DNA from: Halovivax ruber XH-70
Lineage (GTDB): Archaea > Halobacteriota > Halobacteria > Halobacteriales > Natrialbaceae
DNA length: 64,000 nt
Reading direction: 5' to 3'
Assembly: GCF_000328525.1 (NCBI RefSeq)
Contig: NC_019964.1
Coordinates: 2,108,001 to 2,172,000, forward strand
Position 1 is the first letter of the stretch. Each line of letters starts with the position of its first letter. Positions 1 through 8,627 of this stretch are shown here, in pieces. The translations under genes and the position numbers were made by a program. The notes under the pieces were generated by a model. That model was not told the origin of the DNA and did no database searches. It worked only from the letters and a program-made list of their open reading frames with translations.

Positions 1-629
1 TCCTCGATCCAGAAGGCGAGCGCGTCGATCAGATCGGTCGCGCTGACGAGATCGCGGTCGTCGAACGGGTCGGTCGCCGTCCGCCGCAGATCGCCCATGT
101 GCGCGCCCGTTCCGAGTGCGAGGCCCAGGTCGTGACAGAGTTTCCTGACGTAGGTTCCGCTCTCACAGCGAATTCGCAGGAGGACCCGACGGTCCTCGAT
201 CTCCAGCGCGTCTATGTCGTAGATCTCCCGGACGCGAAGACGGCGCGACACCGCGCTCTTTCGAGGCGGTTTCTGGTAGATCGGCCCCTCGAATTCGGCG
301 AGCGTCGACTCGACGTCGGTTGGAACCGGCCCGTGACACTCGAGAACGGCGACGTACTCCTTGGCCCCTTCGAGAAACACCTGGGCGAGCCGGGTCGCGT
401 CGCCGAGCATCACAGGGAGACAGCCGGTTACCTTGGGATCCAGCGTCCCGGCGTGGGCCGCTCGTCCGATCGGGTCGTGACCGGCCTCGGCGAGGCGGTC
501 GTCGACGGCGTCTCTGATCCAGGCGCTCACCTGGTGCGACGAGGGACCAGGCGGCTTGTCGAGGTTGACGACGCCGAAGCTCAACAGGGACGCGATCGAC
601 CGGTCGTCGGGTGGGTCACGGAGTGACAT
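1..629 (-). CDS. cbf5: tRNA/rRNA pseudouridine synthase Cbf5 (TruB family), 3' end off window
   Basis: Partial gene: 209 codons are present and the C-terminal part, where the PUA domain should be, runs off the left edge. The product converts uridine to pseudouridine and in archaea is the catalytic subunit of H/ACA guide RNPs. The TruB catalytic motif GTLDPKVTG is visible at residues 61-69, with the nucleophile Asp64. The segment VNLDKPPGPSSH near residues 21-32 is the usual TruB N-terminal signature. The ATG at 629 starts MSLRDPP. It lies 11 bp downstream of the cmk stop, so the two genes are probably co-transcribed, as in other haloarchaea. Confidence 0.95.
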   Translation of the reverse strand, partial: MSLRDPPDDRSIASLLSFGVVNLDKPPGPSSHQVSAWIRDAVDDRLAEAGHDPIGRAAHAGTLDPKVTGCLPVMLGDATRLAQVFLEGAKEYVAVLECHGPVPTDVESTLAEFEGPIYQKPPRKSAVSRRLRVREIYDIDALEIEDRRVLLRIRCESGTYVRKLCHDLGLALGTGAHMGDLRRTATDPFDDRDLVSATDLIDALAFWIE

Positions 630-640
630 GGGTGAGGCAG

Positions 641-1216
641 TCAGAAGTCGACGTCGAGGTCGACGGGAGCCAGGCCCTCGTCACCGTCGGCGTCGTACTC
701 CTCGACGGCGGTGGTGAGCATATCGAGCACCGCCTCGGGGGTCCAGCGGGCCGTGTTGACCGAGAGGTCGTAGATCTTCAGATCCTCGATGTCGATCCCG
801 TAGTACTCCTCGTAGCGCTGGGCCTCGCTGGCCTCGCGGGCCCGCGTCTCCTCCGTTGCAGCCACCGGATCCTTCTCTTCGCGCTCGGCGATGCGCTCAC
901 CACGGACCGGGGCTGGTGCGTCGAGCCAGAACTTGAAGTCGGCGTGTTCAGCGGCGAGCCAGCCGGCGAGTCGAGATTCGAGGACGAGGTCGTCGCGTTC
1001 GACGGCGACCTCGCGGAGACGCCGGTCGAGGTCGCGATCGATCGAGTCGTTCTCTTCGGCGAGTTTGTTGAACTCGAGTGGCGTGTAGCCTCGTTCGTCG
1101 GCGAGTTCACGGAAGATGTCTCCGCCGCTTACGTGTTCGAGGTCGAAGTGTTCGGCGAGCAAGGCCGCCGTCGTACTCTTTCCGCTCCCGGGTGGGCCGG
1201 AGACGGTCAGTAACAT
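641..1216 (-). CDS. cmk: Cytidylate kinase, archaeal type
   Basis: 191 aa. It phosphorylates CMP/dCMP to the diphosphate with ATP in the cytoplasm. The P-loop GPPGSGKST sits at residues 7-15, followed by [12 protein letters not shown], typical of archaeal Cmk. The length fits this short form, which lacks the bacterial insert. A longer reading from 1303 exists, but the ATG at 1216 puts the P-loop at its normal distance from the N-terminus. The neighbours cbf5 (downstream) and DUF106 (upstream) form a conserved haloarchaeal cluster. The C-terminus is acidic (VDLDVDF). Confidence 0.95.
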   Translation of the reverse strand: MLLTVSGPPGSGKSTTAALLAEHFDLEHVSGGDIFRELADERGYTPLEFNKLAEENDSIDRDLDRRLREVAVERDDLVLESRLAGWLAAEHADFKFWLDAPAPVRGERIAEREEKDPVAATEETRAREASEAQRYEEYYGIDIEDLKIYDLSVNTARWTPEAVLDMLTTAVEEYDADGDEGLAPVDLDVDF

Positions 1217-1488
1217 ACCCGATGTGCGCGGGGGGACCTGAAAGGGGTTTTGAATCGCCGTTCGTCCCGCGTACGGCGGTAGCGGTGGAACACCGCTCAC
1301 CACCCACCCAGTAGCTCATACACAAACAAAATCTCACACACACACCATCAACCGTGGATCACGAACGTGGAGTGAGACGGTGGGCCGACGCTCGGTTCAC
1401 GCTCCGGTGATCGAGAGTCGGTGGCAACGGACAGATGAACGTCGTTCGGTGTAGAACAGATCGAAGAAGGAAGTCTGACCAGCGAACT

Positions 1489-2454
1489 TCAGTCCGTGGT
1501 GGGACTCATGTTGATGTCGAGGGCCTTGCGGATGACCTGCGAGAAGCCCATCGAACACAGGAAGTACCAGATAATCCAGGCCGGCATCGGACCGAGCGCG
1601 CCGTCACGTAACGACGTCTCGCCGATCATCGGGAGGATCATCCGGGCTTCCATGCCACTGACCGCCTGCGGTGCGGACGGAGAGACACGGAGCTTCCAGT
1701 ACATCCAGAGGAACAGCGGGATGATAAAGAGCATCGACCAGACCATCATCCGGCCCTGCTCTTTGAACATACCGAGGTTCTCGCCCATCGACTCCATCTG
1801 CTCTTTCTGGACGCGGTCGACCTCGTTCTGGAGGCGTTCGATCTCGGCCTCGTTGGCGTCGCGTTCTTTCGCCTCCTTGAGCGCCTTCTGGGCCTCCTTC
1901 GTCCGCTCGCTGACGGCCTGCATGCGCTTCTGGTACTTCCCCATCCGTTCGGGGTCCATGACGTTCGACTGGACGAGGGCCGAGGCCAGCCCGGTCAGCA
2001 GGGAGATCGAGAGGATGACGGCGTAGAACGGCAGGTTCGCGTCGAGCGGACCGAGAAACACGTTCATCGTGTTCCCGACGGCGTTGCGGACGGTCCCAGA
2101 CATGTAGCCGATCATCAGCAAGAGTGCCGTCAGCCCGGCGAGTTTGTCCCACTGGGACCACTTCGACGCCTCGGGATCGATCTCGACGCCGCCGAGCGGT
2201 TGGTCGTCTCCATCGCCATCCAGGGCTTCGTCGAACGCCTCGCGATCGGCGATCTCGAAGCCCCCATTTCCATCGACCAGCACGCCCTGTTCGATGATTC
2301 GGCCCCACTGGCCGCTCGTGAGGTCGTCGCTGACGTCGCCCCACGCGACCTCGCCCCCGTTTTCGTCCGCGTGCTCCCTGATCGATTCGAGGGCGGACTC
2401 CATCTCCGCGTCCTCGCGAAGGAGCGAGTTCACTTTCTCCACCGTACGGGTCAT
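1489..2454 (-). CDS. DUF106 / EMC3-like membrane insertase homologue
   Basis: 321 aa. The archaeal DUF106 proteins belong to the Oxa1/YidC/Get1/EMC3 superfamily and are thought to help insert membrane proteins. A soluble acidic N-terminal part (about 1-100) is followed by hydrophobic segments near 105-125 and 135-160, a long charged coiled coil (about 170-228, rich in Lys, Glu and Gln), a membrane segment near 240-260 and a last one near 290-310. This TM, coiled coil, TM, TM layout is the family hallmark. The gene usually lies between adk/secY and cmk. Here the upstream partners are missing and mch, divergently transcribed, sits next door. Confidence 0.9.
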   Translation of the reverse strand: MTRTVEKVNSLLREDAEMESALESIREHADENGGEVAWGDVSDDLTSGQWGRIIEQGVLVDGNGGFEIADREAFDEALDGDGDDQPLGGVEIDPEASKWSQWDKLAGLTALLLMIGYMSGTVRNAVGNTMNVFLGPLDANLPFYAVILSISLLTGLASALVQSNVMDPERMGKYQKRMQAVSERTKEAQKALKEAKERDANEAEIERLQNEVDRVQKEQMESMGENLGMFKEQGRMMVWSMLFIIPLFLWMYWKLRVSPSAPQAVSGMEARMILPMIGETSLRDGALGPMPAWIIWYFLCSMGFSQVIRKALDINMSPTTD

Positions 2455-2615
2455 TCGTTCGAGCCTAGGCCACCTCCAGTATACAAGCCTTTTTCTTCGG
2501 TCACGGGCCAGCGGGTCTCGACGTCCCCTCGTTCGAACCGGAGCCGCCTGTTCGAACGGCTCGACGACCGCTCTCCCGCTCGAGACAGCCCTCGTGACTC
2601 GATCTATCTGACAAA

Positions 2616-2625
2616 CTGTTTTACC
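2616..2625 (+). promoter_or_regulatory. TATA-like promoter of mch
   Basis: A T-rich box, ctgttttacc, is centred about 26 bp before the mch ATG. Transcription would start at or next to the start codon, so the mRNA would be leaderless. Confidence 0.5.
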
Positions 2626-2645
2626 GGGGGGCCAGTAGGGCCCGC

Positions 2646-3578
2646 ATGGACCAACTGAATCGGATGGCGATCGAGCTGGTCGACGAAGCGCTCGAGTACG
2701 CCGAGGAGTTGAACGTCGGCGTCACCGAGCTCGACTCCGAGTCGACCATCCTCGACTTCGGTATCGATCACCCCGGCGGGATGGAGGCCGGGCTGTTGCT
2801 CGCCGAGATCCAGACCGCCGGCCTCGCGACGCTCCGTCGCGAGCTCGGGACCGTCGGCAGTGCGACGGTGCCGTACGTCGAACTCTCGACCGACCAGCCC
2901 GCCCTGTCGCTGCTCTGTGCGCAGAAAGCCGGCTGGGAACTCGCGACAGAGGACTTCGAGGGACTCGGAAGCGGGCCAGCCCGCGCGCTCGTCGGCGAAG
3001 AGGACGTCTTCCATCGGATCGGCTACTCGGAGACGTTCGATCTGACCGCACTCGCCGTCGAGACCGACCAGTACCCGACCGAAGCCGCCGCGGATCAGGT
3101 CGCCGCGTTCGCCGACGTCCAGCCCAGCGGTGTCTTCCTGCTGGCGTACCCGAGCGCGAGTCTCGTCGGCAGCGTAACGAACGCCGCCAGAGCCGCAGAG
3201 CTTTCGACCTACCGGCTGGCCGAACTGGGGTACGACCCGCGTGACATCGTCTCGGCGAGCGGGCGCGCACCGGTTGCCCCCGTGGCCGGAGACGAGGGCA
3301 CGGCCATCGCCCGAACGACCAGCGCGCTGGCCTACGGCGGGCGCGCTCACCTGGTCGTCCGCGAACCGTTCGACGACTTCGACGCGATCACGTCGACCGC
3401 CGCGGCCGACCACGGCGTGCCCTTCGTCGAGATCTTCGAGGGAATGGACTGGCACTTCGACGACGCACCGGCCGAACTATTTGGCCCCGCGACCGTAACC
3501 GTCGACGTGATCGGCGGCGAGACACACACGTTCGGCCAGACGCACGAAGACGTGCTCGTCGAATCCTTCGACCTGTAA
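2646..3578 (+). CDS. mch: Methenyltetrahydromethanopterin cyclohydrolase
   Basis: 310 aa, the usual Mch length. In methanogens it interconverts 5,10-methenyl- and 10-formyl-tetrahydromethanopterin. In haloarchaea it is taken to act in C1 metabolism on the folate-type carrier. The N-terminal pattern MDQLNRMAIELVDEALEYA and the following ILDFGIDHPGGMEAGLLLAE are characteristic, as is the late stretch HLVVREPFDDFDAI. A TATA-like box about 26 bp upstream supports the ATG at 2646. The next gene starts 22 bp after its stop and is probably in the same transcript. Confidence 0.95.
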   Translation: MDQLNRMAIELVDEALEYAEELNVGVTELDSESTILDFGIDHPGGMEAGLLLAEIQTAGLATLRRELGTVGSATVPYVELSTDQPALSLLCAQKAGWELATEDFEGLGSGPARALVGEEDVFHRIGYSETFDLTALAVETDQYPTEAAADQVAAFADVQPSGVFLLAYPSASLVGSVTNAARAAELSTYRLAELGYDPRDIVSASGRAPVAPVAGDEGTAIARTTSALAYGGRAHLVVREPFDDFDAITSTAAADHGVPFVEIFEGMDWHFDDAPAELFGPATVTVDVIGGETHTFGQTHEDVLVESFDL

Positions 3579-3600
3579 TCCACCCCTGGAGGACCGGCCC

Positions 3601-4104
3601 GTGCAATTCAAACCGCTTCCCGACCCGCCGACCGACGACCCGCTCGACACGCTCGAGCGGGTACGATCGGCGCTTCCGAGCACGCCGGAGCCGAATCTGG
3701 ACTGTTGTGCCCGCGTGATGGCGGAAACGACCGTCGAAACACGCGACGAAGCCGGCGACTGGCTGACGTTCTGTCGCGCGCTCGAACTCGCTGCAGCGGA
3801 ACCCGATGGCTACCGACGTACCGGACGGTCTGCCACCCTCGGTCGACCCAGCTTCGGGTCGACGTTCCGAGATCGCGTCCTCGGGGCCGACGAGGTGATT
3901 GGCACGCTCGAAGCGGCCGACGATCCGCTCACACCGAACACGCTCTTCGCTCGACTCGACGACGCGGACGCGATCCCACGCTCGGCCAGGCGCCGACACG
4001 GCGACCAGCTCGAAGCGCACTGGACCGACCGGATTCGTCGAATTCTCGACTGGGCGGTCGCGTTCGACAATGTCGAACGCATCTGCGACGGCTATCGGGC
4101 CTGA
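3601..4104 (+). CDS. Conserved haloarchaeal protein downstream of mch
   Basis: 167 aa, GTG start. I do not recognise a domain. The protein is soluble and fairly neutral for a haloarchaeon, with an Arg-rich C-terminal third (PRSARRRHGDQ and DRIRRILDWAV). A Cys pair occurs near residue 36. It begins 22 bp after mch, so it is likely part of the mch transcript. A degenerate 20-bp tandem repeat follows directly after its stop. It could be a helper of mch or an unrelated passenger. Confidence 0.7.
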   Translation: MQFKPLPDPPTDDPLDTLERVRSALPSTPEPNLDCCARVMAETTVETRDEAGDWLTFCRALELAAAEPDGYRRTGRSATLGRPSFGSTFRDRVLGADEVIGTLEAADDPLTPNTLFARLDDADAIPRSARRRHGDQLEAHWTDRIRRILDWAVAFDNVERICDGYRA

Positions 4105-4117
4105 ATGAGTACCAGAC

Positions 4118-4237
4118 GGCCGAAGTCACGACCGTCGGACCAGTGGCACGACTCCCCAAGCAGTGTCACGGCTATCCAAGCAGTGTCACGTCCGTCCGCC
4201 CGATGTCACAGTTACCCGACTGGCGTCACGTCGGTCA
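4118..4237. repeat. Degenerate 20-bp tandem repeat, six copies
   Basis: Six consecutive 20-bp units share a central GTCACG-like hexamer. Units begin at 4118, 4138, 4158, 4178, 4198 and 4218. The two best copies (4158 and 4178) both begin aagcagtgtcacg. The array fills the space between two convergent genes and its last unit and a half enter the 3' end of the GTPase gene, encoding its final residues. Confidence 0.75.
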
Positions 4238-5894
4238 CCGTCCCGACGCCTTTACTGCGGCCCTCGCGGAAGACGAACTTCTGGCCCTCCTCGACGAGGT
4301 ACGGGCGGAACTTGAATCGAACGCGGGCCGTCCCGGAGTCCCCGGGGAGGAGGCGTCCGTCGTCTGGATGAAACGCGGCTGCCTCGCCGATGGTCTCTAA
4401 GTGAACCACCGGTTCGTAGCCGTCGCCGATGCGAGTCGGGTGGTTGAGCACCATCACTTCGGCCTCGAACTCCCGGACTGGGTCGGGATCGGCGTCGGCC
4501 GGCAAGAGGACCATCCCGCGCTCTAAGGCCGACTCGGCGATTCCCTTCAGGGCGATGCCGACGATTCGGCCCGACCGGGCCCGGTCGACGCGGTGATAGT
4601 GCATCTCGATCGAGCGGACCTCGACCTCGCGAAAGCCGCCGTCGGCCATCGGCCCGACGAGCAGTTCGTCGCCCGCTTCGACTTCGCCCGACTTGATCGT
4701 CCCCGAAGCGACCGCGCCGACGCCGGTCACCGAGTAGGAGCGATCCACGTACATTCGGAACGCGCCGTCCTCGCCGGCGGTCTTGGGGAGTCGGTCGAAG
4801 AGTTCGTCGAGCGTATCGAGGCCCGCGGTCGTGACCGCGCTCGTGCGTACGATCGGAACGACCGTCTCGCCGATCTCCTCGACGGCCGCGTCGACGCCGT
4901 GGCGCTCGATCGACAGCGGCGACTTCTCGACGTCGCGCAGCAGGCGTTCGACCTCGCGTTCGACCGCTTCGACGCGCTCGTCCTCGACGAGATCCGTCTT
5001 CGTGATGGCGACCATGGTCGGCAGATCCGTCGCGAGGAGGACCCCGAGGTGTTCGCGCGTGACGCGGGTTGGCCCGTCGTCGGCCGCGACGGTGAGTAAC
5101 CCGTAGTCGAGCTTCTGCCCGACGAGGCCGCGGATCGTCGTCCGCAGCCATGGTTCGTGCCCGACCGTGTCGACGAACGAGACGAGGCGATCCGCCTCCT
5201 CGACGACCGCCGCGCGATCGCCCTTGCGGTTCGGATTCCGGACGTGAACTGGGCCATCGTCGTCGAACCCGTAGACTGCGTAGGAGAGGTCCGCCGAGAG
5301 GCCGCGTTCGACCTCGTGGGGCTTGACGTCGAGAAAGCTCCGCGTGTTGCCCTCGCCGTCGTCGGCCCGGCCGGTCACCAGCGAGCCGACGAGGGTGGAC
5401 TTGCCGTGGTCGACGTGGCCGGCGGTGCCGACGACGACGTGTTCGGTGTCCGTCTCGAGAACCGCGCCGTCACACACCGTCGCGACGCCGACGAGGCCAC
5501 TCGCGGAGTCGGCCTCACCGGCTCCCTCCGACGCGGCGTCCTTCCCGTCCTCGACGGACGAATCCGCCCCCACGTTGGACCGGTCGACGCCCCACGTCTG
5601 GACGTCTTCGATGTGGGCATCGGCTTCCTCGGCGAGCAGGGAGAGGACGTCCATCGACTCGGAGAACGCGTCCGGCGAGATGCCGGCGAGGCCGCCGTTG
5701 TCGGTGACTCCAACGACGTAGGTCGCCTCTCCGTCACCGGAGAGTACGCGATGGCGCAACTGCGCTGCGAGACTCTCGCGTCGCCCCTCCGCCAGGTGGA
5801 CGTGCCGGGAGAGACGCTCTTTGAATTCGACGTTGCCACCGTCCTCCTCGCCACGGTCCAGGGCCCGCTGCAACAGGGCCCGGTCACGGGACAT
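4212..5894 (-). CDS. GTPBP1/2-like translational GTPase
   Basis: 560 aa. A GTPase of the EF-Tu/Hbs1 class. Eukaryotic GTPBP1/2 act on stalled ribosomes, and the archaeal role is inferred from that. G1 is GTAGHVDHGKST (about 156-167), G3 DTVGH (242-246) and G4 TKTD (298-301). EF-Tu-like beta-barrel domains follow (GVGAVASGTIKSGEVEAGDEL). The N-terminal domain has GNVEFKERL near 20-28 and YVVGVTDNGGLAGI near 59-72, as in the GTPBP family. An acidic linker (about 108-132) precedes the G domain. I chose the ATG at 5894 (MSRDRALL) because upstream codons look like non-coding sequence. Confidence 0.88.
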   Translation of the reverse strand: MSRDRALLQRALDRGEEDGGNVEFKERLSRHVHLAEGRRESLAAQLRHRVLSGDGEATYVVGVTDNGGLAGISPDAFSESMDVLSLLAEEADAHIEDVQTWGVDRSNVGADSSVEDGKDAASEGAGEADSASGLVGVATVCDGAVLETDTEHVVVGTAGHVDHGKSTLVGSLVTGRADDGEGNTRSFLDVKPHEVERGLSADLSYAVYGFDDDGPVHVRNPNRKGDRAAVVEEADRLVSFVDTVGHEPWLRTTIRGLVGQKLDYGLLTVAADDGPTRVTREHLGVLLATDLPTMVAITKTDLVEDERVEAVEREVERLLRDVEKSPLSIERHGVDAAVEEIGETVVPIVRTSAVTTAGLDTLDELFDRLPKTAGEDGAFRMYVDRSYSVTGVGAVASGTIKSGEVEAGDELLVGPMADGGFREVEVRSIEMHYHRVDRARSGRIVGIALKGIAESALERGMVLLPADADPDPVREFEAEVMVLNHPTRIGDGYEPVVHLETIGEAAAFHPDDGRLLPGDSGTARVRFKFRPYLVEEGQKFVFREGRSKGVGTVTDVTPVG

Positions 5895-6025
5895 ACAGTT
5901 CGGTACCCACTCACACAGGAAAAATCTTCGCCAGTGATGCGTGCTAGCATTCTGGGACTGTGGCCGCGTTCGTCCCGACTCGGGAATATCCCAGTACCGA
6001 TCGCCCGTAACGTCGTCGAAAAGAG

Positions 6026-7339
6026 TTACTTCAGCGATGAGAGGGTCTCGAGCACCTTCGGCCAATGGTCGTGGCTGGCAATTGCGCAGCCTGCCAACTC
6101 GCCACCGTGCTCGGTTGCACCCATTATCGGCACGTATGGTTCGATAAAGTAGTGACCCGTCTGTTCGTAGACGACGTGTTCGAACTCCGAATGCCCGTGT
6201 TCCGCGAGCCGATCGGCCGCAATTTGCTGGAGGGCTGCCGATGGCCACAGTGTATCGTCCGCTCCGGAGAGCAGCAGAACCCGGTCATCGATGCCCTCAA
6301 CCGGGATCGTCGCCCGTTGCAGGTCCGCTTCGTCAGCCATTTCGAGGGAATCGACCCCCCTGAATGGAATGTATGGAACCGGCTCCCCGTCGTGGGTCCA
6401 GGTGGATGTGTTAGTGGGCAGACCGTTGTCGCTGCCTTCGAAGACGACGCCGCTCCCCGCAACCGAGACGACTGGTCCGAACCCGTCGAATGTACTGGCT
6501 GCAAGTAGTGCGAGTTCACCACCTCTGGAACCGCCGTACAACCCAATCTGCTCGCTACCTACTGTCTCGAACGTGCGGAGAAACTCAGCGGCGGTTTCGA
6601 TGTACGCAAGCGGTACTTCGCTGAGGGCCTCCGAGAGGGGCGGCGCATCGAAGTACTGGAGAGCGACCGCCGTGTAGCCATGTTCGGCCAGCAGGGCGGC
6701 GGTGGTCCGCATTGGACTCCCGCCACTTCCGTGTAACAGCAAGACGCCAGGACCCGACTGGCTATCAACCGGTTCGTACACCCAGCCGACGAGATCAGGG
6801 TGATCGAGCTCGATCCCCGCAGAGACGTCGGGAAACCGCCGGGTTAGCTTCGTCTCTCCCAACACCCCTTCGTCGGTTTCGACGCGGTACGTCGGTGTGC
6901 TCTCTCGTGGTGGCGTGTAGAAGTGCAACGACTGTTCGGCGAACTGGACGAGTGCCACGGTGAGCGGAACTTCGACCCCTTCGGGGACCGTCCCCGAAAG
7001 CGCATCTGTCCGGTCACTCACCACAGTTGCCTCCGAGAGGGTGACCGTCCCGTCGTCGGTTCGAATCGTCGCTCGGCCGTCGAAAATCGTTCCCTCGGCA
7101 TCTGCACTCTCAACGACCACGTCTACCTCGGTATTCGCGGGCAGTCCCTCGATCGTCATATCGAAGGGTTCGTCGCTTCTGACCGTTTCCGGGTGGTGGA
7201 ACGTCAGGATGAACTCCTCGTCGACCCCATCACCCCCGGAACCTTCATCTCCTGTCAGCGCACATCCGGCAAGTGAAGCGGTCACGGCGCTACCGGCCCC
7301 AGCCAGGATCGCTCGTCTAGTCGGCGGCAGTCGACTCAT
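6026..7339 (-). CDS. Exported lipoprotein esterase, acyl-CoA thioesterase/BAAT family
   Basis: 437 aa. An alpha/beta-hydrolase of the acyl-CoA thioester hydrolase / bile-acid amino-acid N-acyltransferase family. The N-terminus has a twin Arg (PPTRRAIL) and a lipobox LAGC with Cys26, so it is probably exported by Tat and anchored outside. A beta-rich N-terminal domain (about 40-180) is followed by the hydrolase domain: nucleophile Ser271 in YGGSRGGE, Asp near 361 in GADDTLWPS and His396 in TGHYF. BAAT enzymes often use Cys as nucleophile, but Ser is present here, so a thioesterase or esterase fits better than an acyltransferase. The substrate is unknown. Confidence 0.82.
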   Translation of the reverse strand: MSRLPPTRRAILAGAGSAVTASLAGCALTGDEGSGGDGVDEEFILTFHHPETVRSDEPFDMTIEGLPANTEVDVVVESADAEGTIFDGRATIRTDDGTVTLSEATVVSDRTDALSGTVPEGVEVPLTVALVQFAEQSLHFYTPPRESTPTYRVETDEGVLGETKLTRRFPDVSAGIELDHPDLVGWVYEPVDSQSGPGVLLLHGSGGSPMRTTAALLAEHGYTAVALQYFDAPPLSEALSEVPLAYIETAAEFLRTFETVGSEQIGLYGGSRGGELALLAASTFDGFGPVVSVAGSGVVFEGSDNGLPTNTSTWTHDGEPVPYIPFRGVDSLEMADEADLQRATIPVEGIDDRVLLLSGADDTLWPSAALQQIAADRLAEHGHSEFEHVVYEQTGHYFIEPYVPIMGATEHGGELAGCAIASHDHWPKVLETLSSLK

Positions 7340-7519
7340 ACGAAATCTTCCTCGGCCACAGACTATCATCAATCGAGTTAAATTTGTTGTGCGATTGACG
7401 TTGGATCCATCGTCGGTAATCGGTCCGGAGCCGGTTCATGCCCCCACCCGGATCGCCAGAAAGCCGAACGAGATGTCACAGAACACAAAACTCATGCAAT
7501 CTACCGGGAAACTGTCTCC

Positions 7520-7795
7520 ATGCACACCCCTGACCGATCGGATCTGGCCCTCGGACTGGCGTTGATGCTACCAGGGATCATCACCGCGGTTCTCGTCGAC
7601 GGGCTGGCGGTGACGGCGCTCGTCGATCCACGGACGATCGCTGACAGCATCGCCGGGGCGATATTCCTCGGTGGCTGGGGCGGGCTCGAACACGGGATTT
7701 CGTGGGTCGCCCTCGCCGTCGTGCATCTCCTGTACTACGTCGGTGTGGGAGCCGTCGTCGCGAGTTCGCTCGCCATCGTCCGTCACAGCTGGTAA
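7520..7795 (+). CDS. Small two-TM membrane protein
   Basis: 91 aa. I do not recognise the family. Two hydrophobic segments are visible: LGLALMLPGIITAVLVDGLA (about residues 10-29) and WVALAVVHLLYYVGVGAVVASSLAIV (about 60-87). A Gly-rich stretch, FLGGWGGLEHG, lies between them. It is divergent from the exported esterase. The third-position GC bias and clean start support a real gene. Confidence 0.6.
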   Translation: MHTPDRSDLALGLALMLPGIITAVLVDGLAVTALVDPRTIADSIAGAIFLGGWGGLEHGISWVALAVVHLLYYVGVGAVVASSLAIVRHSW

Positions 7796-7954
7796 CTGAC
7801 CGACAGCCCACCGATCGAGCGTGACCAGTCCGGTCCGATACTGAAAGAAGTGTCGCGCGGGCTTTAGTTTCGCCGTCTGGGGTATTCTTTTGACGGGGCG
7901 GCGGGACGTATCGAGACGGATAATGACAGTGAGTGATAAAGAGGTGAGGGCGAC

Positions 7955-8311
7955 GTGGAACTGAGCTCCGTCTACGTTGGAGTCGAAGACATGGGTCGGG
8001 CGGTCGATTTCTATAGCGAGCTCTTCGAAAGTGAACCCGAACAGGAAGAAGAACGGTATTCGATCTTTTCGTTCGGAACGGTCGATTTCGGCCTGTACAA
8101 CGCCGCTTTCGACGGCTACGAGACCAGATTCGGGAACAATTGCGTGCCGAATTTCGAAGTCGCCGACGTCGACGACGCGTACGAACGGATCGAATCGCTC
8201 GCACCGAAGATGATCCACGAAACGATACTCGAATTTGGCGACTATCGAACGTTCCATTTCGTCGACAGTGAGGGAAACGAGATAGAGGTGTTCAGTCTCG
8301 ATTCGACCTAG
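7955..8311 (+). CDS. Glyoxalase/VOC-fold protein
   Basis: 118 aa, GTG start. A single vicinal-oxygen-chelate module in the order beta-alpha-beta-beta-beta: SSVYVGVEDMGRAVDFYSELF at the start, FEVADVDDAYERI in the middle and HFVDSEGNEIEVFSL at the end. The C-terminal Glu of NEIEVF is the usual last metal ligand. The first-strand ligand (His in glyoxalase I) is not obvious, so metal binding and glyoxalase activity are doubtful. It could be a dioxygenase-like or resistance-type VOC protein. Confidence 0.75.
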   Translation: MELSSVYVGVEDMGRAVDFYSELFESEPEQEEERYSIFSFGTVDFGLYNAAFDGYETRFGNNCVPNFEVADVDDAYERIESLAPKMIHETILEFGDYRTFHFVDSEGNEIEVFSLDST

Positions 8312-8425
8312 CGCTATCGTCGGGACCGAGCGCCCGCTCGTTCGATCCCGAGTCAGTGCCGTTATCGGCCGGGATGAGTCCCTCGGCTACCGTGCTTTCA
8401 AGCCCGTCGCCGTCGTGCGAGGAAT

Positions 8426-8602
8426 ATGAGCGTCGAAGGCCTCTGCCAGATCTGCGAGTCACGGCCCGCGGAGCATCAGTGTGAGAACTGCGGGGCGCTC
8501 GTCTGTGACGTCCACTTCGATTCGGAGCTGGGACTCTGTGCAGACTGTGCGGCACAGGCGCGTCCTGGAGAAGACGACGACACGGAGATTCACCGGTTCT
8601 AG
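8426..8602 (+). CDS. Small zinc-finger protein (HIT/B-box-like), 58 aa
   Basis: A short ORF with eight likely zinc ligands in two CxxC-rich knuckles: CQIC (7-10), CENC (19-22), C27 and H30, and CADC (38-41). The spacing resembles cross-braced HIT or B-box fingers. A TATA-like stretch (gctttcaag) lies about 30 bp upstream. Such zinc-finger microproteins are common in haloarchaea and few have known roles. It is convergent with pyrF, 25 bp away. Confidence 0.75.
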   Translation: MSVEGLCQICESRPAEHQCENCGALVCDVHFDSELGLCADCAAQARPGEDDDTEIHRF

Positions 8603-8627
8603 GGAGCGACGACTGCCACAACGACAC

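Noticed and set aside
4118-4237. CRISPR array
   Set aside because: The 20-bp units are contiguous and degenerate, with no unique spacers between conserved repeats and no cas genes.
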